DNA of 64,000 bases from Colwellia sp. 39_35_sub15_T18 (GTDB lineage Bacteria; Pseudomonadota; Gammaproteobacteria; Enterobacterales; Alteromonadaceae): the NCBI GenBank assembly GCA_002162675.1, contig MAAE01000007.1:124001-188000 (forward strand), read 5' to 3'. The first letter of the stretch is position 1. Every line of letters begins with the position of its first letter. A program made the position numbers and the translations under genes. The notes below the pieces were generated by a model, which was not told the DNA's origin, made no database searches, and saw only the letters and a program-made list of their open reading frames with translations. Shown piece after piece: positions 19,621 to 31,754 of this stretch.

Positions 19621-20328
19621 CTAGAACGGAATATCATCATCAAAGTCAATTGATGGCTCTTGTGGATTTACTTTAGGCGCTTGTTGTTGCCCTTGCTGAT
19701 TAGAGGCATAACCACCTTGCTGCTGTCCTTGCTGAGAGAAGCCACCTTGTTGCTGCCCTTGCTGATTTGATGCATAACCACCTTGCTGTGGTTGTGGTGC
19801 TGGCTTGCTATAAGACTGTTGCGAGGCTGGTTGTTGTCCCTGCTGGGAGAAACCACCTTGTTGTTGAGGCGCTTGTTGAGTTTGAGCAGTATAACCACCT
19901 TGCTGTTGAGTAGTTTGCTGCTGTTGCCCTTGCTGAGCGAAGCCACCTTGTTGCTGACCTTGAAAACCACCTTGACCTGATGACTTACCGTCTAACATTT
20001 GCATTACGCCGTTAAAACCCTGTAATACGATTTCAGTGGTGTACTGATCTTGGCCTTGTTGGTTGGTCCACTTACGCGTTTGCAAAGAACCTTCAAGGTA
20101 GACTTTTGAACCTTTTTTAAGGTATTCACCAGCAATTTCAGCAAGCTTGCCAAACATGACCACACGGTGCCATTCGGTTTTTTCTTTTTGCTCACCGGTT
20201 TGCTTATCTTTCCATGAGTCTGATGTTGCCACAGTAATATTAGCGACTGCACCACCATTTGGCATAAAACGTACCTCAGGATCTTTACCTAAGTTACCAA
20301 CGATAATTACTTTATTTACACCTGCCAT
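19621..20328 (-). CDS. ssb: Single-stranded DNA-binding protein SSB
   Basis: 235 residues. The OB-fold (1-110) starts [20 protein letters not shown] and includes [20 protein letters not shown] and [12 protein letters not shown] long Gln/Gly-rich linker (about 115-225) follows, made of imperfect repeats such as [20 protein letters not shown]. The acidic tip DFDDDIPF binds SSB-interacting proteins (RecQ, PriA, exonuclease I and others). It is longer than E. coli SSB (178) because of the linker, whose DNA is a degenerate tandem repeat prone to length change. Essential for replication and repair. A second SSB-like protein is encoded at 42256-42933. Confidence 0.98.
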   Translation of the reverse strand: MAGVNKVIIVGNLGKDPEVRFMPNGGAVANITVATSDSWKDKQTGEQKEKTEWHRVVMFGKLAEIAGEYLKKGSKVYLEGSLQTRKWTNQQGQDQYTTEIVLQGFNGVMQMLDGKSSGQGGFQGQQQGGFAQQGQQQQTTQQQGGYTAQTQQAPQQQGGFSQQGQQPASQQSYSKPAPQPQQGGYASNQQGQQQGGFSQQGQQQGGYASNQQGQQQAPKVNPQEPSIDFDDDIPF

Positions 20329-20517
20329 GAAAAATCCTATTGATTGTGCTCAACAACAAGTATTTTTACCCAAAAGGCATGCTTATTTCTGTTATTGAAA
20401 AGTTTTATTTAAGAGAACAATTCTATAGTTTATGAGGATAATTATCACTATTTTTCTCTCAAAAAAAATATTTATTTTAGCTGTTTGATTTTATTCTATT
20501 TACCCCAAAAATATTAT

Positions 20518-20750
20518 GTTTCACTATATAAATGCTGTGATAGCTCATAATGGCATAGGCAAAAACGTCAATAGCGAACACTTGCTTTAGGGGGAAGAAT
20601 TTTATCTTCTACCCAGCCTCGCCTGTGGTCATAGTTTTACCCTGTGTTTTTATCTTCACCACATAAAAAGGCACGACGAACACAACGGGAAATGCAGTGA
20701 TAATAAGGCGTATCGATTAAACTGACTTGCTGTTTTCTTACCGTTGCCAT
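20518..20750 (-). pseudogene. Decayed REP-associated tyrosine transposase (RAYT)
   Basis: The minus-strand ATG at 20750 opens [20 protein letters not shown] then [17 protein letters not shown], the typical RAYT/TnpA_REP N-terminus. A TAA then interrupts, after which the same frame continues NYDHRRGWVEDKIL, again RAYT-like. A frameshift leads into VFAIDVFAYAIMSYH, corresponding to the family's VFAIDVCAYAIMSNH segment; the rest is lost. RAYTs are single-strand transposases linked to REP palindromes. At least one nonsense change, one frameshift and loss of the catalytic C-terminal part make it non-functional. REP-like hairpins near 8.1 kb could be relics of the same family, which is inference. 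Confidence 0.8.
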
Positions 20751-20846
20751 AGTAACCTCAACGGGTTTTATTACTGATTAAATAAGCCTAGTTGAGATTT
20801 TTATTTATTTCCATTGAGGGGGGAGTCTGCTATTTTTTAGTTGATC

Positions 20847-21803
20847 CTAAGGCGTAGTTATTTTATTTTCTAAATTTTTAAATAAATTTTTCTTAGGATC
20901 AAACTCAACATTGGTATCACCGGGAGCTGGATTAAGATAATAGTTAAACGACAAAGAACCTCTTGCTGAAAAACCTACCCTGCCATAGATTTTACCGTAC
21001 AAACAAGTGCTTTCGTCATCTTCATCACAACGAATACGAAAATAATAATTATAGTCTCCATTTTTATCATAGGAAGTTATAGAGAGTTGACCCGGTGCAT
21101 TGACTCTCCGATACATTACACTTGGTTGATAACCCGTTAAAGGCGCATGATGAGAAGAGATAAAGTTACTCCCGCTTTTTTTGTCAACTATAAAAGGTTG
21201 TATACCATCAGCGTCATTAGAGAATTCAAGTGAAAATGCCACACGACTATCCCTTATACTTTTAAACTCACCATCGAGTTTAAATAGAAAATCCTCCGTT
21301 ACCCCCTTACCGTAAGGTGATATCCAATCATGTTTAATAAGATCATAACCTATAACGAGGCCATTGGTATCAGGTATCATTATAGGTGATATGCCAGTAG
21401 AATAAGCATACATAGGGATAGGGTTTTTCTTCTTTTTCAAAATCACTTTTAAAGTCGGGTTCCACGGTTGCCACTTTCTAAAGCCAATTACGCCGCTAAC
21501 ACCTGTAAAACCATTGTACTTAAAGCTTGTGCCATAATAACCGTTCGCATCAGCGCCATAAACACCATATTGCTCCGTCGCCCCCTCGCCCGTAAAAAAA
21601 CCACCTTTGTCTGTTTGTCCTGAAATAAAATTTGTTTTTCCGCCCCACCCTTGAGATTTAGGACGCATAAAACTAATACTAGCGTCAGCTCCTTCAATGG
21701 GAACTCCCTGTTCATCAACCACTAATAATGTATATTTAGCTGTTGGCAGTGCTAGAACCACATTTGGTAACAAGAATAATAGTGCGACCATTAATTTTTT
21801 CAT
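20847..21803 (-). CDS. Secreted protein of unknown function with N-terminal Ig/CarboxypepD-like domain
   Basis: About 318 residues from the ATG at 21803, which starts a signal peptide (MKKLMVALLFLLPNVVLALP); an upstream ATG at 21830 adds a charged leader. Residues 20-110 look like a carboxypeptidase-regulatory or Ig-like beta domain (KYTLLVVDEQGVPIEGADAS, SGQTDKGGFFTGEG, NPTLKVILKKKKNP). The remainder is beta-rich and aromatic, with two cysteines in a CDEDDESTC loop that could bridge. No enzyme motif was recognised. Single gene next to a RAYT relic, with somewhat lower similarity to housekeeping style. Function unknown. Confidence 0.65.
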   Translation of the reverse strand: MKKLMVALLFLLPNVVLALPTAKYTLLVVDEQGVPIEGADASISFMRPKSQGWGGKTNFISGQTDKGGFFTGEGATEQYGVYGADANGYYGTSFKYNGFTGVSGVIGFRKWQPWNPTLKVILKKKKNPIPMYAYSTGISPIMIPDTNGLVIGYDLIKHDWISPYGKGVTEDFLFKLDGEFKSIRDSRVAFSLEFSNDADGIQPFIVDKKSGSNFISSHHAPLTGYQPSVMYRRVNAPGQLSITSYDKNGDYNYYFRIRCDEDDESTCLYGKIYGRVGFSARGSLSFNYYLNPAPGDTNVEFDPKKNLFKNLENKITTP

Positions 21804-21850
21804 TTGTTTAAATTTCCTTTTTCTACCCATTTATTAAAAAATAGCAGAAA

Positions 21851-22066
21851 TTAACTAGGACACTCGCTTATAAAGTAACCTGAAAGAAAACCATAACACG
21901 AGCTAAATAACCACTCGAAATACGCGCAATGATTATTAATAAATCCTGAATTAAAATAATATTTACCGAGTTGTAAAATAAATAAGAAAATGCTGTTTTT
22001 TAGACATGACAAAAACATCAGGCTTAATGTGCCAGTAAATATGTCGGTATTTAATATGTTTTCCAT
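21851..22066 (-). CDS. Doubtful small hydrophobic protein
   Basis: 71 codons starting 5 bp after the stop of the thioesterase gene, with AAGGTG almost touching the ATG. The translation is hydrophobic and cysteine-rich (SLMFLSCLKNSIFLFILQLG ... ECPS), compatible with a small membrane protein but also with chance in AT-rich DNA. No family recognised. Confidence 0.2.
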   Translation of the reverse strand: MENILNTDIFTGTLSLMFLSCLKNSIFLFILQLGKYYFNSGFINNHCAYFEWLFSSCYGFLSGYFISECPS

Positions 22067-22071
22067 TCACC

Positions 22072-22470
22072 TTAATTATTTTGATATAAATGTTGTGACA
22101 GCTCAGCACGAATATCATCTGGTAGTTTTTTAGAAGTCTGCTTTTCATAATCAAAATGCACTAGAGCAGCCGTACCAGAGGCGCACTTTTCACCGTGTTG
22201 CCATAGCTCTTGATAAACATCAAAAGAAGCACCGCCAATACGGCTAATATAGGTTCTAACCTCTATTGGCTGACCAAAAAATATTTGTCCATGATAATTT
22301 ATTTCAATTTTGGCTATGATTAAATGCCAGTCTTTGGGGTTTAAATCAGGGGTGAACAATTTAAAAACAGGCTCACGCGCCCCTTCGAACCAAACGGGTA
22401 TTGTGGTGTTGTTTATATGGCCTAGTGCATCGGTGTCACTAAAACGCGGCATTAATGATTCTGTATACAT
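22072..22470 (-). CDS. Acyl-CoA thioesterase, hot-dog fold (YbgC/FadM type)
   Basis: 132 residues. RFSDTDALGHINNTTIPVWF (residues 9-28) carries the catalytic Asp and the Gly-His-hydrophobic-Asn pattern of 4-hydroxybenzoyl-CoA thioesterase-type enzymes, followed by the central-helix and sheet pattern INYHGQIFFGQPIEVRTYIS. The likely role is hydrolysis of a cytoplasmic acyl-CoA; the chain specificity cannot be read. Divergent from the outer-membrane protein gene at 22.6 kb. Confidence 0.88.
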   Translation of the reverse strand: MYTESLMPRFSDTDALGHINNTTIPVWFEGAREPVFKLFTPDLNPKDWHLIIAKIEINYHGQIFFGQPIEVRTYISRIGGASFDVYQELWQHGEKCASGTAALVHFDYEKQTSKKLPDDIRAELSQHLYQNN

Positions 22471-22646
22471 GTGAAGTTTTCCCTAAATTTATCAATGAAT
22501 AACCGCTATAGTAACTTTAGTTTTACTAAAAATCAGTCTTTACTTTTTTGTTGTTACTCTAGCCTTTCATCAAGACGAAAACAAATAAAAGACAAGTAAA
22601 AATAGTAATGAAAGGCTATAGTTAAACGATAGCCTTTCATAAAAGG

Positions 22647-24299
22647 ATGCTGATTATTTCTATGCACAGTAAATCTCTAAACTTTCCCTTTTGCATAACT
22701 ATTATTTTGCTTTCGTTAGGTGCTAGCATCACAGCTGCTAATGCTTACGCGCAAGAAGCTTTGCACCACGAAGAATCCTGCAATCAAGAAAAACAGCAAG
22801 TGACTTTTAAGCCGCACACTATTTTTGATGAGTCTGAAGAAGGAATAATTTTCTTACATCGTTGGGCTAATGCCATTCATATAGATACCAAAGTGTTAAC
22901 ATTAGAAAATGAAGCGGCCTTTTTTTTAGATAAATGCCGTAAAAATCATGCCGATTTAGCTGAATTAGAACGTCACTTGCGTAGCAAAAAATATATTCGT
23001 GATGCTAAAGTGACTGGCGATGAAATGATGGAAAAAATCACTATCACTACATGGGATAATTGGTCATTATTGCCAACGATTAGTTTTGGTCGCCAAGGAG
23101 GAGAAAGCAAATACAGCTTTGGTATCAAAGAGCGTAACTTTTTGGGTTTAGGCATAGATGCTGAACTGGAGTCATACAAAAACTCACAACGTTCTGGCTA
23201 TAAAGTTAAAACTACTATCCCTTTATTTTCTAGGCAAAGTATTGATTTAAGATTACGCTTTGCCGATAACGACGATGGCAAACAAAAATCGTTATACTTA
23301 CAGAAGCACTTTGCTGCTTTCCATACTAAAATGGCCTACAACCTAGGTTATGATGAAGAGTCACGTAACGACACCATATTTCAAAATGATATTGAACAAG
23401 CAATTTACCGTCACAAAATCAGTTTTAAAACCCTAGATTATGCTTGGTTAAGCTTTAATGATGACAAAAGCTTGCTGAGGTACCATGTAGGTATTACTCA
23501 GGATTATAATAAATTTTCCGACACCACTGAGTCTTATAACAACTTTCCTGAGCAAATATTACCGCAAGACCGAGTGTTTGTTTACCCTTGGCTTGGTATT
23601 GACTACCTCGAGAAAGATTTTAAAAAACTCACCAATATTCACCTTATTACTCAAATTGAAGATTTTAATCACGGTTGGCAGTTTAATGGTCGTTTAGGAT
23701 TAAGTGATGGCAGCAAGGAAGATTCTGCTTGGGCATTATTTTCAGCGCAAATCAATAAAGGCTTTGAACTACATAGCGATGCCTTATTGCTGATGAATAT
23801 TAGTGTTGAGGGCGATATTTATCAGAACAGCGAACAACGTTTTTTGCTAACGCTGAACAACGAATATTTTTATCGCTTTACCAAAACATGGGGATTATAT
23901 TTAAACAATATTAATATACTAAGCCATAATCAATACTTAGATCAACCCGTTACCATGGGAGGGAATGCTGGCTTGCGGGGCTTTCCATTACAATACCAAC
24001 ATGGCGAACACAGTGTAAAACTCACTAGCGAAATACGCTATTACCCCGAAATAAACTTATTTAAATTATTCGACCTTGCCGGTGCTGCTTTTTTTGATAG
24101 CGGTAGAGCTTTTGGTAGTTCACTTATCGCTAATGTAGAAGATGATTGGTTATATTCCGTTGGCATTGGCGCTAGGTTATATTCACCACACTCTAGCGGT
24201 AATCACCAAGTGATCCATATTGATTTTGCTTTCCCACAAACAGATAACTCTGACCTAGACAATTTTGAAATCAGGGTTGAAGCGAAGCAATCTTTTTAA
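22647..24299 (+). CDS. BamA/TamA-like outer-membrane surface-antigen protein
   Basis: Up to 550 residues. The ATG at 22647 directly abuts AAAAGG; the ATG at 22662 (MHSKSLNFPFCITIILLSLG) may be the true start of the signal peptide. Residues about 85-140 form a single POTRA-like unit (LAELERHLRSKKYIRDAKVT). The rest is a 16-strand-type barrel ending in VEAKQSF with the final Phe. Near residue 435 it has GGNAGLRGFP, matching the VRGF/Y motif of Omp85 strand-lock loops, and AGAAFFDSGRAF as in the C-terminal half of BamA. With only one POTRA domain, it is an accessory Omp85 member, not BamA itself. Substrate unknown. Confidence 0.8.
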   Translation: MLIISMHSKSLNFPFCITIILLSLGASITAANAYAQEALHHEESCNQEKQQVTFKPHTIFDESEEGIIFLHRWANAIHIDTKVLTLENEAAFFLDKCRKNHADLAELERHLRSKKYIRDAKVTGDEMMEKITITTWDNWSLLPTISFGRQGGESKYSFGIKERNFLGLGIDAELESYKNSQRSGYKVKTTIPLFSRQSIDLRLRFADNDDGKQKSLYLQKHFAAFHTKMAYNLGYDEESRNDTIFQNDIEQAIYRHKISFKTLDYAWLSFNDDKSLLRYHVGITQDYNKFSDTTESYNNFPEQILPQDRVFVYPWLGIDYLEKDFKKLTNIHLITQIEDFNHGWQFNGRLGLSDGSKEDSAWALFSAQINKGFELHSDALLLMNISVEGDIYQNSEQRFLLTLNNEYFYRFTKTWGLYLNNINILSHNQYLDQPVTMGGNAGLRGFPLQYQHGEHSVKLTSEIRYYPEINLFKLFDLAGAAFFDSGRAFGSSLIANVEDDWLYSVGIGARLYSPHSSGNHQVIHIDFAFPQTDNSDLDNFEIRVEAKQSF

Positions 24300-24354
24300 T
24301 TGCCAAGGCGCTATTAACAAGCACTCATACCAACCAGCATTTATATCAATCAGA

Positions 24355-25695
24355 TTACAAAAAGCGTTTTAAAATCCGATCAATTTGGGTGAGGCGGATC
24401 TTTCTAAGTAATTTTTGCGGTTTTTCAGGGTAGTCGCTAACACTATCAAGCTCATCATAATGATGTACTTGCTTAGTATGCTGCATAATCGCCATCAATT
24501 CAGGAGCAACTTTATCCAGCAATGATTTAGAAGGATCGTCAAGCAACAAACCGTTTTCTAAATCAAGCGTCCAAGCGCGAGGATTAAAATTACTACCCGT
24601 TAAAAAATGATAGCGTTCATCACTGATAATACCTTTTAAATGAAAGCTATTATCGTCATGTTGCCACAAGTGAACAGTCAATAACCCTTGATCGATAAAA
24701 TTTTGATAACGTTTAACAAAACGTTTTAGTAGCACTTCATAAATATAAGGCACAATACCAATAGTGCTAAAGGCATCTTCATCTTTAATAAAGAAATCAT
24801 TGGCGGCTTTATCGCCAACAACCAAGGTAATTTTTACCCCTCGTTTAAGTGCGTTAACCACATCCTTTGCCAAAACAGGCGGCAAATTAAAATAAGGGGT
24901 GAACATTAAGAGTTGCTGCTGAGTGTTTCTAATCGTTTTTCTGATAGCACGATTAAGTTGATTTTTTCTTCGTCCATAACCAATAAAGGCCGTTATAGTT
25001 ATCGGCTGTTCAATAACTGCTGAGCATTTGCTGATATCCATACTCGACACTTGATAGGCACTTTTTTTGAGTTTGCTCTTTAAAGCAATCGTATTACGTT
25101 TTTGTTGACTCTGGCTGGGCAAATAAGTTTTATTGAGTAAAGGCGCCAAACCTGAATCGATAAATGTTTTACGTAAATACTGGCAAAAGCTATTGGCTAA
25201 TGAGGCATTATTGATTTGATAGTATCGGTCTAAACGGTAGCGAGAGCCTTGCTGCATATAAATATCATTAATGCTTGCCCCCGTATAAAAAAGCGAGTCA
25301 TCAAACACCATACCTTTTAAATGCAAAACGCCAAAAAGCTCTTTACGTTTTACTGCCACACCATAAATAGCGACTTGCTGCGGATATTTTTCAGCCAATG
25401 CTAAATAAAGGGCGCGATTACCTAAGCTGTCTTTTTCACCAATGAGCCCTCGCTGACCCCGATGATAGTCAACAAAAATATTAACTTCTAAGCTTAGAGT
25501 CTTTGCTTTTGCCTGATACAAAGCGTGCAGAATTTCTCTGCCTGCTTCATCGTCTTGCAGATAAAGTGCGGTAATATAAATACGCTGACTCGCACCAGCA
25601 ATTAATGACAATAATTGCTGCTTATATTGCGTGGGAGCAGTGAACACCTCTATATCGGTATTCTGAATGACTAAACTATTTTTTACAAAGGTCAA
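24355..25695 (-). CDS. pssA: CDP-diacylglycerol-serine O-phosphatidyltransferase (PssA, PLD type)
   Basis: 446 residues, about E. coli size (451). Makes phosphatidylserine, precursor of phosphatidylethanolamine, at the cytoplasmic membrane surface. Two phospholipase-D HKD motifs are present: HLKGMVFDDSLFYTGASIND (near residue 124) and HLKGIISDERYHFLTGSNFN (near residue 352). The ending KLLRKIRLTQIDRILKRF is also typical. There is no in-frame ATG at the 5' end; the likely start is TTG at 25695, or ATT two codons earlier, just behind an in-frame stop. It lies alone between a convergent outer-membrane gene and an upstream chemoreceptor. Confidence 0.96.
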   Translation of the reverse strand: MTFVKNSLVIQNTDIEVFTAPTQYKQQLLSLIAGASQRIYITALYLQDDEAGREILHALYQAKAKTLSLEVNIFVDYHRGQRGLIGEKDSLGNRALYLALAEKYPQQVAIYGVAVKRKELFGVLHLKGMVFDDSLFYTGASINDIYMQQGSRYRLDRYYQINNASLANSFCQYLRKTFIDSGLAPLLNKTYLPSQSQQKRNTIALKSKLKKSAYQVSSMDISKCSAVIEQPITITAFIGYGRRKNQLNRAIRKTIRNTQQQLLMFTPYFNLPPVLAKDVVNALKRGVKITLVVGDKAANDFFIKDEDAFSTIGIVPYIYEVLLKRFVKRYQNFIDQGLLTVHLWQHDDNSFHLKGIISDERYHFLTGSNFNPRAWTLDLENGLLLDDPSKSLLDKVAPELMAIMQHTKQVHHYDELDSVSDYPEKPQKLLRKIRLTQIDRILKRFL

Positions 25696-25760
25696 AGTAA
25701 TGGCTTAATAATTTTTTATAAACTCAAGAGCGGCAGTATACTCATTTAAAAAGTCACTGA

Positions 25761-27707
25761 CTATTTTTCTAAGGTAAATTTTGCTAATTGTAGCGAGAGT
25801 TTATCAGCAAGATGTAGTAAATTTTTACCTGCTTCAGCAGATTCTTGCGCTGCTTGCATAACTTCATCGGCTCCCTTAGCAATATTGCTGGTATGACTCT
25901 CAATGCTGGTAACCATTTGACTTTGTTGCTCAACGGCGGCAGAGGTTTGTTCAGCGCCACTGACAATTTGTTCAACATTTTGACTAACTTCTAAGAAAGT
26001 AGCCGCCACTTGTTGAGTTTTTTCAACACCTTGCTCAGCCATAATAACGCCTTGGTTCATCACAGTAACAGACTTTTCAGCACCGTGTTGTAATTGCTCA
26101 ATGATACGTTGAATTTCACCCGTTGATTCTTGGGTTCTACTGGCTAAAGTACGCACTTCATCCGCAACGACAGCAAAACCACGCCCTTGTTCACCAGCTC
26201 TTGCCGCTTCAATAGCCGCATTTAGTGCTAATAAGTTAGTTTGATCGGCTATTTCTCTAATCACATTAACAAATTGACCAATATCATTGCTCAACGTCGC
26301 CAATTCATTAATAACAGTCGCGGAGTCGTTAACTTCGCAAGAAATATTATTAATGACCGCCGCGGTTTCGCTGATCACTGCTTCGCCTTGTAATACGTGA
26401 GCACTCGCTTGTTCAGTCACCTCTCTAGCACTGTTACTACTTTGTGCAATAACCGCGACAGAATCGCTGACTTGATGAATAACATTAACAACATTATGGG
26501 TGTTTTCTTGCTGAAGCGCTAAATTTTCAGCCATAGCTCCAGAAAGTAAATTAATATCGTTGGCAGCCAATTCAAGCTGCTTAACATCTTGATTAAATAA
26601 GGTCAGTAATTGATGGATTTTATGCTGCATTTGATTAAATTTATTAGCGACATCACCCAGTTCATCCTGAGAATTTGAGATAATAGCTTGGGTAAAGTCA
26701 CCTTGTTCAAGCCTTGAGGACGCTTGATTTATTGCTTCAACATTTTGCTTTATCGACATATAAATAACCACTAACAAAAATGCGGTAAATATTGCCGCAC
26801 CGATCAGCACAGAACAAAGCAACAACAGTGACTGTAAACTACTCGCTCGACTTGCTTGTAATTTATCAGTTAATAATTTTTCACTTTCGCCAAAAATTGT
26901 ACGAGCAAGTTGTTGCGATGACGAAATAGCGCTTTGTGCTTGGTTTGCTTGCCATTGAATATTGTCAGGATTGATAACACTGGCGCGTAAAGACGTTTGA
27001 TAATCATCAATCGTTGTTAAAAAATTAACAATATTATTGCTATAATTCTTCGTGCCTTTATTATCGACACGAAGCAGTTGTTCATTTTCTTTACTCAATT
27101 GCATCTGCAATTCATCTAAGCGCTTATCTAACGCGACAAGTAAGGTATAGCTTTCTGCAGTGAAACCATCGTTTTCAATAATACTTGTGGTCAGCTCACC
27201 TGTTCTCGCAAGGTACTCGGTTAATGCGGGTAAACCTTGCACCACCATAGCCGCTAAATAAAAGGCACTGGCATTGCTTTCGCGCCTCAAGCCACTTAAT
27301 GCGGCAGCATTTTCTCTAAAGGTAAGCGTTTTTTCATACATTAACGCCCGTTGCTGATATGAGGTTAAAGATGCCTCTTTTTCTTGCGCTTGTTGAGTTA
27401 TATGATGGCTAGCTGATGCTAATTCGTCAGCAAGTGAAGTGTTAGAGACCTGTTTACGTAGCGCTATCGCTTGGCTATTAACATTTTCTTGTTCATGAAG
27501 GCTTTGCTCTAACATGACAGCCGATTTGATTAACCCAAGCCCTTCAATTTCTAAATCATATTGACTAATACGTTGCCACTGTGAAGCCACAATCCACCAA
27601 GCACTAGCAATAATAGGAATAAAAAAGATTAACGCCAGTACAGAAAACTTAGCTTTAAAAGCCAGTTTATTAGACAACGAAATAGCTGGAGAAAAGATGA
27701 AGCTCAT
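25761..27707 (-). CDS. Methyl-accepting chemotaxis protein
   Basis: 648 residues. Membrane helix 1 ([20 protein letters not shown]), a long helical periplasmic sensor (about 40-290), helix 2 ([20 protein letters not shown]), a HAMP domain ([23 protein letters not shown]) and a cytoplasmic signalling coiled coil. The conserved tip [20 protein letters not shown] lies near residues 480-500. The sensor resembles large helical-bundle types and lacks an obvious Cache fold; the ligand is unknown. It couples to CheA/CheW to bias flagellar rotation. No other che genes are nearby, so it is an orphan receptor. Confidence 0.96.
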   Translation of the reverse strand: MSFIFSPAISLSNKLAFKAKFSVLALIFFIPIIASAWWIVASQWQRISQYDLEIEGLGLIKSAVMLEQSLHEQENVNSQAIALRKQVSNTSLADELASASHHITQQAQEKEASLTSYQQRALMYEKTLTFRENAAALSGLRRESNASAFYLAAMVVQGLPALTEYLARTGELTTSIIENDGFTAESYTLLVALDKRLDELQMQLSKENEQLLRVDNKGTKNYSNNIVNFLTTIDDYQTSLRASVINPDNIQWQANQAQSAISSSQQLARTIFGESEKLLTDKLQASRASSLQSLLLLCSVLIGAAIFTAFLLVVIYMSIKQNVEAINQASSRLEQGDFTQAIISNSQDELGDVANKFNQMQHKIHQLLTLFNQDVKQLELAANDINLLSGAMAENLALQQENTHNVVNVIHQVSDSVAVIAQSSNSAREVTEQASAHVLQGEAVISETAAVINNISCEVNDSATVINELATLSNDIGQFVNVIREIADQTNLLALNAAIEAARAGEQGRGFAVVADEVRTLASRTQESTGEIQRIIEQLQHGAEKSVTVMNQGVIMAEQGVEKTQQVAATFLEVSQNVEQIVSGAEQTSAAVEQQSQMVTSIESHTSNIAKGADEVMQAAQESAEAGKNLLHLADKLSLQLAKFTLEK

Positions 27708-27831
27708 TGTTATTTTTATCCCTTTGATTAAATTTAAAGCAGTATTTATACCAAATAAACACTACTCCAAGAAGTATAGACCAAGAATAACAATGAAAAC
27801 TTTCCAGCTTATGTTTTTATGTTTGATTTGA

Positions 27832-29904
<2,073 letters not shown>

Positions 29905-30061
29905 TTACTGAATTATAGACACATGATTTGTGCGCTACTTTCATGTTCAAATAGCTCAAAGCAGATATTTATACCTTCAATTTACTGGCATTTTGGATAA
30001 AACACAAGCTAATTTTGACACCTGTCAGATTAAGTTTTTTATTATTGAATAACCATTAAAA

Positions 30062-30088
30062 AAGCCAGTTGCGTTCAACAACTGGCTT
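30062..30088 (-). terminator. Terminator of the VOC gene
   Basis: Perfect 10-bp stem AAGCCAGTTG/CAACTGGCTT (30062-30071 and 30079-30088), followed on the minus strand by a T-run, 30 bp beyond the VOC-family stop codon. Confidence 0.9.
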
Positions 30089-30118
30089 GACTGTAAACAT
30101 GGTGATATTTAGAGGTTG

Positions 30119-30646
30119 TTAATCTTGTTCATGTAACCAAGCCGCATGACTTGGTGCGCGCTTAGTTTGCGCCCACTCTTCAATCATTTCAGCAGCAACG
30201 CCATTAAGTTGTTTGTATTGCTCTGGCGTTCCTGTGTTGGCGGCTAATTCTAAGCGATGCCCGTTTGGATCAAAGAAATAGATAGATTTGAAAACGCCAT
30301 GATTTACCGGACCTAACACCTCAACACCTTTACTTTCTAGGTCTTCTTTGGCTGAAGCTAAAGCATCAACACTAGCGACACGTAAAGCTAAATGTTGCAC
30401 CCAGGCCGGGGTATTTTCATCACGTCCCATATCTGGCGAATTGGGAATTTCAAAAAAAGCTAAAACGTTTTCATTACCGGCATCAAGAAAAATATGCATG
30501 TAGGGATCGGGCGCTTTAGTAGAGGGCACTTCATTTTCGGCAATAGCCAACACTAAATTCATATTCAGCTTGTCTTTATACCAATCAGTGGTTTCTTTGG
30601 CGTCTTTGCAGCGATAGGCTACGTGGTGAATCTTTTCAATGTTTAT
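30119..30646 (-). CDS. VOC-family (glyoxalase/dioxygenase-fold) protein
   Basis: 175 residues from the ATG at 30646 (MINIEKIHHVAYRCKDAKET). A GTG at 30697 gives a 17-residue extension that does not look like the family. One vicinal-oxygen-chelate module: the metal-binding His in HHVAYRC, another in WVQHLALRV (near residue 93), and the terminal Glu in FFDPNGHRLELAA. This set of ligands supports a metal-dependent enzyme such as a lyase, isomerase or ring-cleaving dioxygenase, but the substrate is not evident. Not clearly in an operon; purU upstream is 160 bp away. Confidence 0.88.
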   Translation of the reverse strand: MNIEKIHHVAYRCKDAKETTDWYKDKLNMNLVLAIAENEVPSTKAPDPYMHIFLDAGNENVLAFFEIPNSPDMGRDENTPAWVQHLALRVASVDALASAKEDLESKGVEVLGPVNHGVFKSIYFFDPNGHRLELAANTGTPEQYKQLNGVAAEMIEEWAQTKRAPSHAAWLHEQD

Positions 30647-30807
30647 CATTTTCAGGGCAGCTCTTGTTTTACCAAAATATGCACTAATTTTACTCACACC
30701 TCAGCCAAGTTCACCAATTTTAACCACATTTAAAGCCTAAACCAACGTCAGCAATTCACTACGCCTGATTGTATAGATTATTTTACACCCCTTACTATTG
30801 CCAAAAT

Positions 30808-31668
30808 TTAAGCCAATATTACCGTTTTATCACCATTAATACAGACTCGCTGCTCAGCATGTAAACGCACGGCATGACTTAATGCGGTTGCTTCTAAATC
30901 ATGCCCCATGTGCACCATTTGCTCTATGGTGAAAGTATGATTTATCGGCTTAACTTCTTGCACTATGATAGGTCCTTCATCTAAGTTGGCGGTCACGTAA
31001 TGCGCGGTAGCACCAATAACTTTTACCCCGCGAGTATGTGCTTGATGATAAGGTCGAGCGCCTTTAAAGCTAGGCAAAAATGAATGGTGAATGTTAATGG
31101 CACGGCCTGAAAGTTGTTGGCATAAATCATCAGACAATATTTGCATATAACGAGCAAGCACCAACAAGTCTGCTGCAGTTTTTTCCATTAAGGCGACAAT
31201 TTGTGCTTCTTGCTCTGTTTTGGTTTCCGCGGTAATGGCTAGGTGATGAAATGGCACACCATGCCAATCAGCCAACGATCGACAGTCTTGATGGTTTGAC
31301 ATTACCGCGACAATATTAATTGGCAACACACCTGATTTCCATTTAGTCAGTAACGACACTAAGCAATGATCATCCTTTGAAACCGCAATAACGACATTAG
31401 GCACATCTTCTTTGTTACGTAGTTGGTAGTTCATATTCAAGGGACTGGCTAATTCATTAAGGGCTTCAATAAATTCACTGGCAGAAACCGTTAAATTGCG
31501 ATCATCAAAGGCAATACGTGAGAAAAAAGTTTCGGTGTAAGGGTCACTATATTGAGACGTTTCAGTAATAAAAGCGCCATGTTCGAACAAACTTTGCGAT
31601 ACTTTAGCTAAAACGCCAGTATTGTCTGGGCACTGCCAAGTAAGAATATAGTGATTAGGTGTAGTCAT
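30808..31668 (-). CDS. purU: Formyltetrahydrofolate deformylase
   Basis: 286 residues. Hydrolyses 10-formyl-THF to formate and THF, balancing one-carbon pools. The N-terminal ACT domain (ILTWQCPDNTGVLAKVSQSL, residues 8-27) is the regulatory part. The C-terminal formyltransferase-like domain has AVSKDDHCLVSLL, the catalytic INIHHSFLPSFKGARPYHQA (near 193-212) and GATAHYVTANLDEGPII. Full length compared with E. coli PurU (280). Confidence 0.96.
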   Translation of the reverse strand: MTTPNHYILTWQCPDNTGVLAKVSQSLFEHGAFITETSQYSDPYTETFFSRIAFDDRNLTVSASEFIEALNELASPLNMNYQLRNKEDVPNVVIAVSKDDHCLVSLLTKWKSGVLPINIVAVMSNHQDCRSLADWHGVPFHHLAITAETKTEQEAQIVALMEKTAADLLVLARYMQILSDDLCQQLSGRAINIHHSFLPSFKGARPYHQAHTRGVKVIGATAHYVTANLDEGPIIVQEVKPINHTFTIEQMVHMGHDLEATALSHAVRLHAEQRVCINGDKTVILA

Positions 31669-31754
31669 GCGATGTATTCCGAGAAAATTGAAACTTAATG
31701 ATTGGCGATATTAACGTTTAATACCAGTATTTTGCTAGCTTTCTGGTTATATAA

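Noticed and set aside
30016..30027. TGACA-CC-TGTCA palindrome upstream of fadH
   Set aside because: It could be an operator, but it does not match FadR or other fatty-acid regulators that I know, and one short palindrome is expected by chance.
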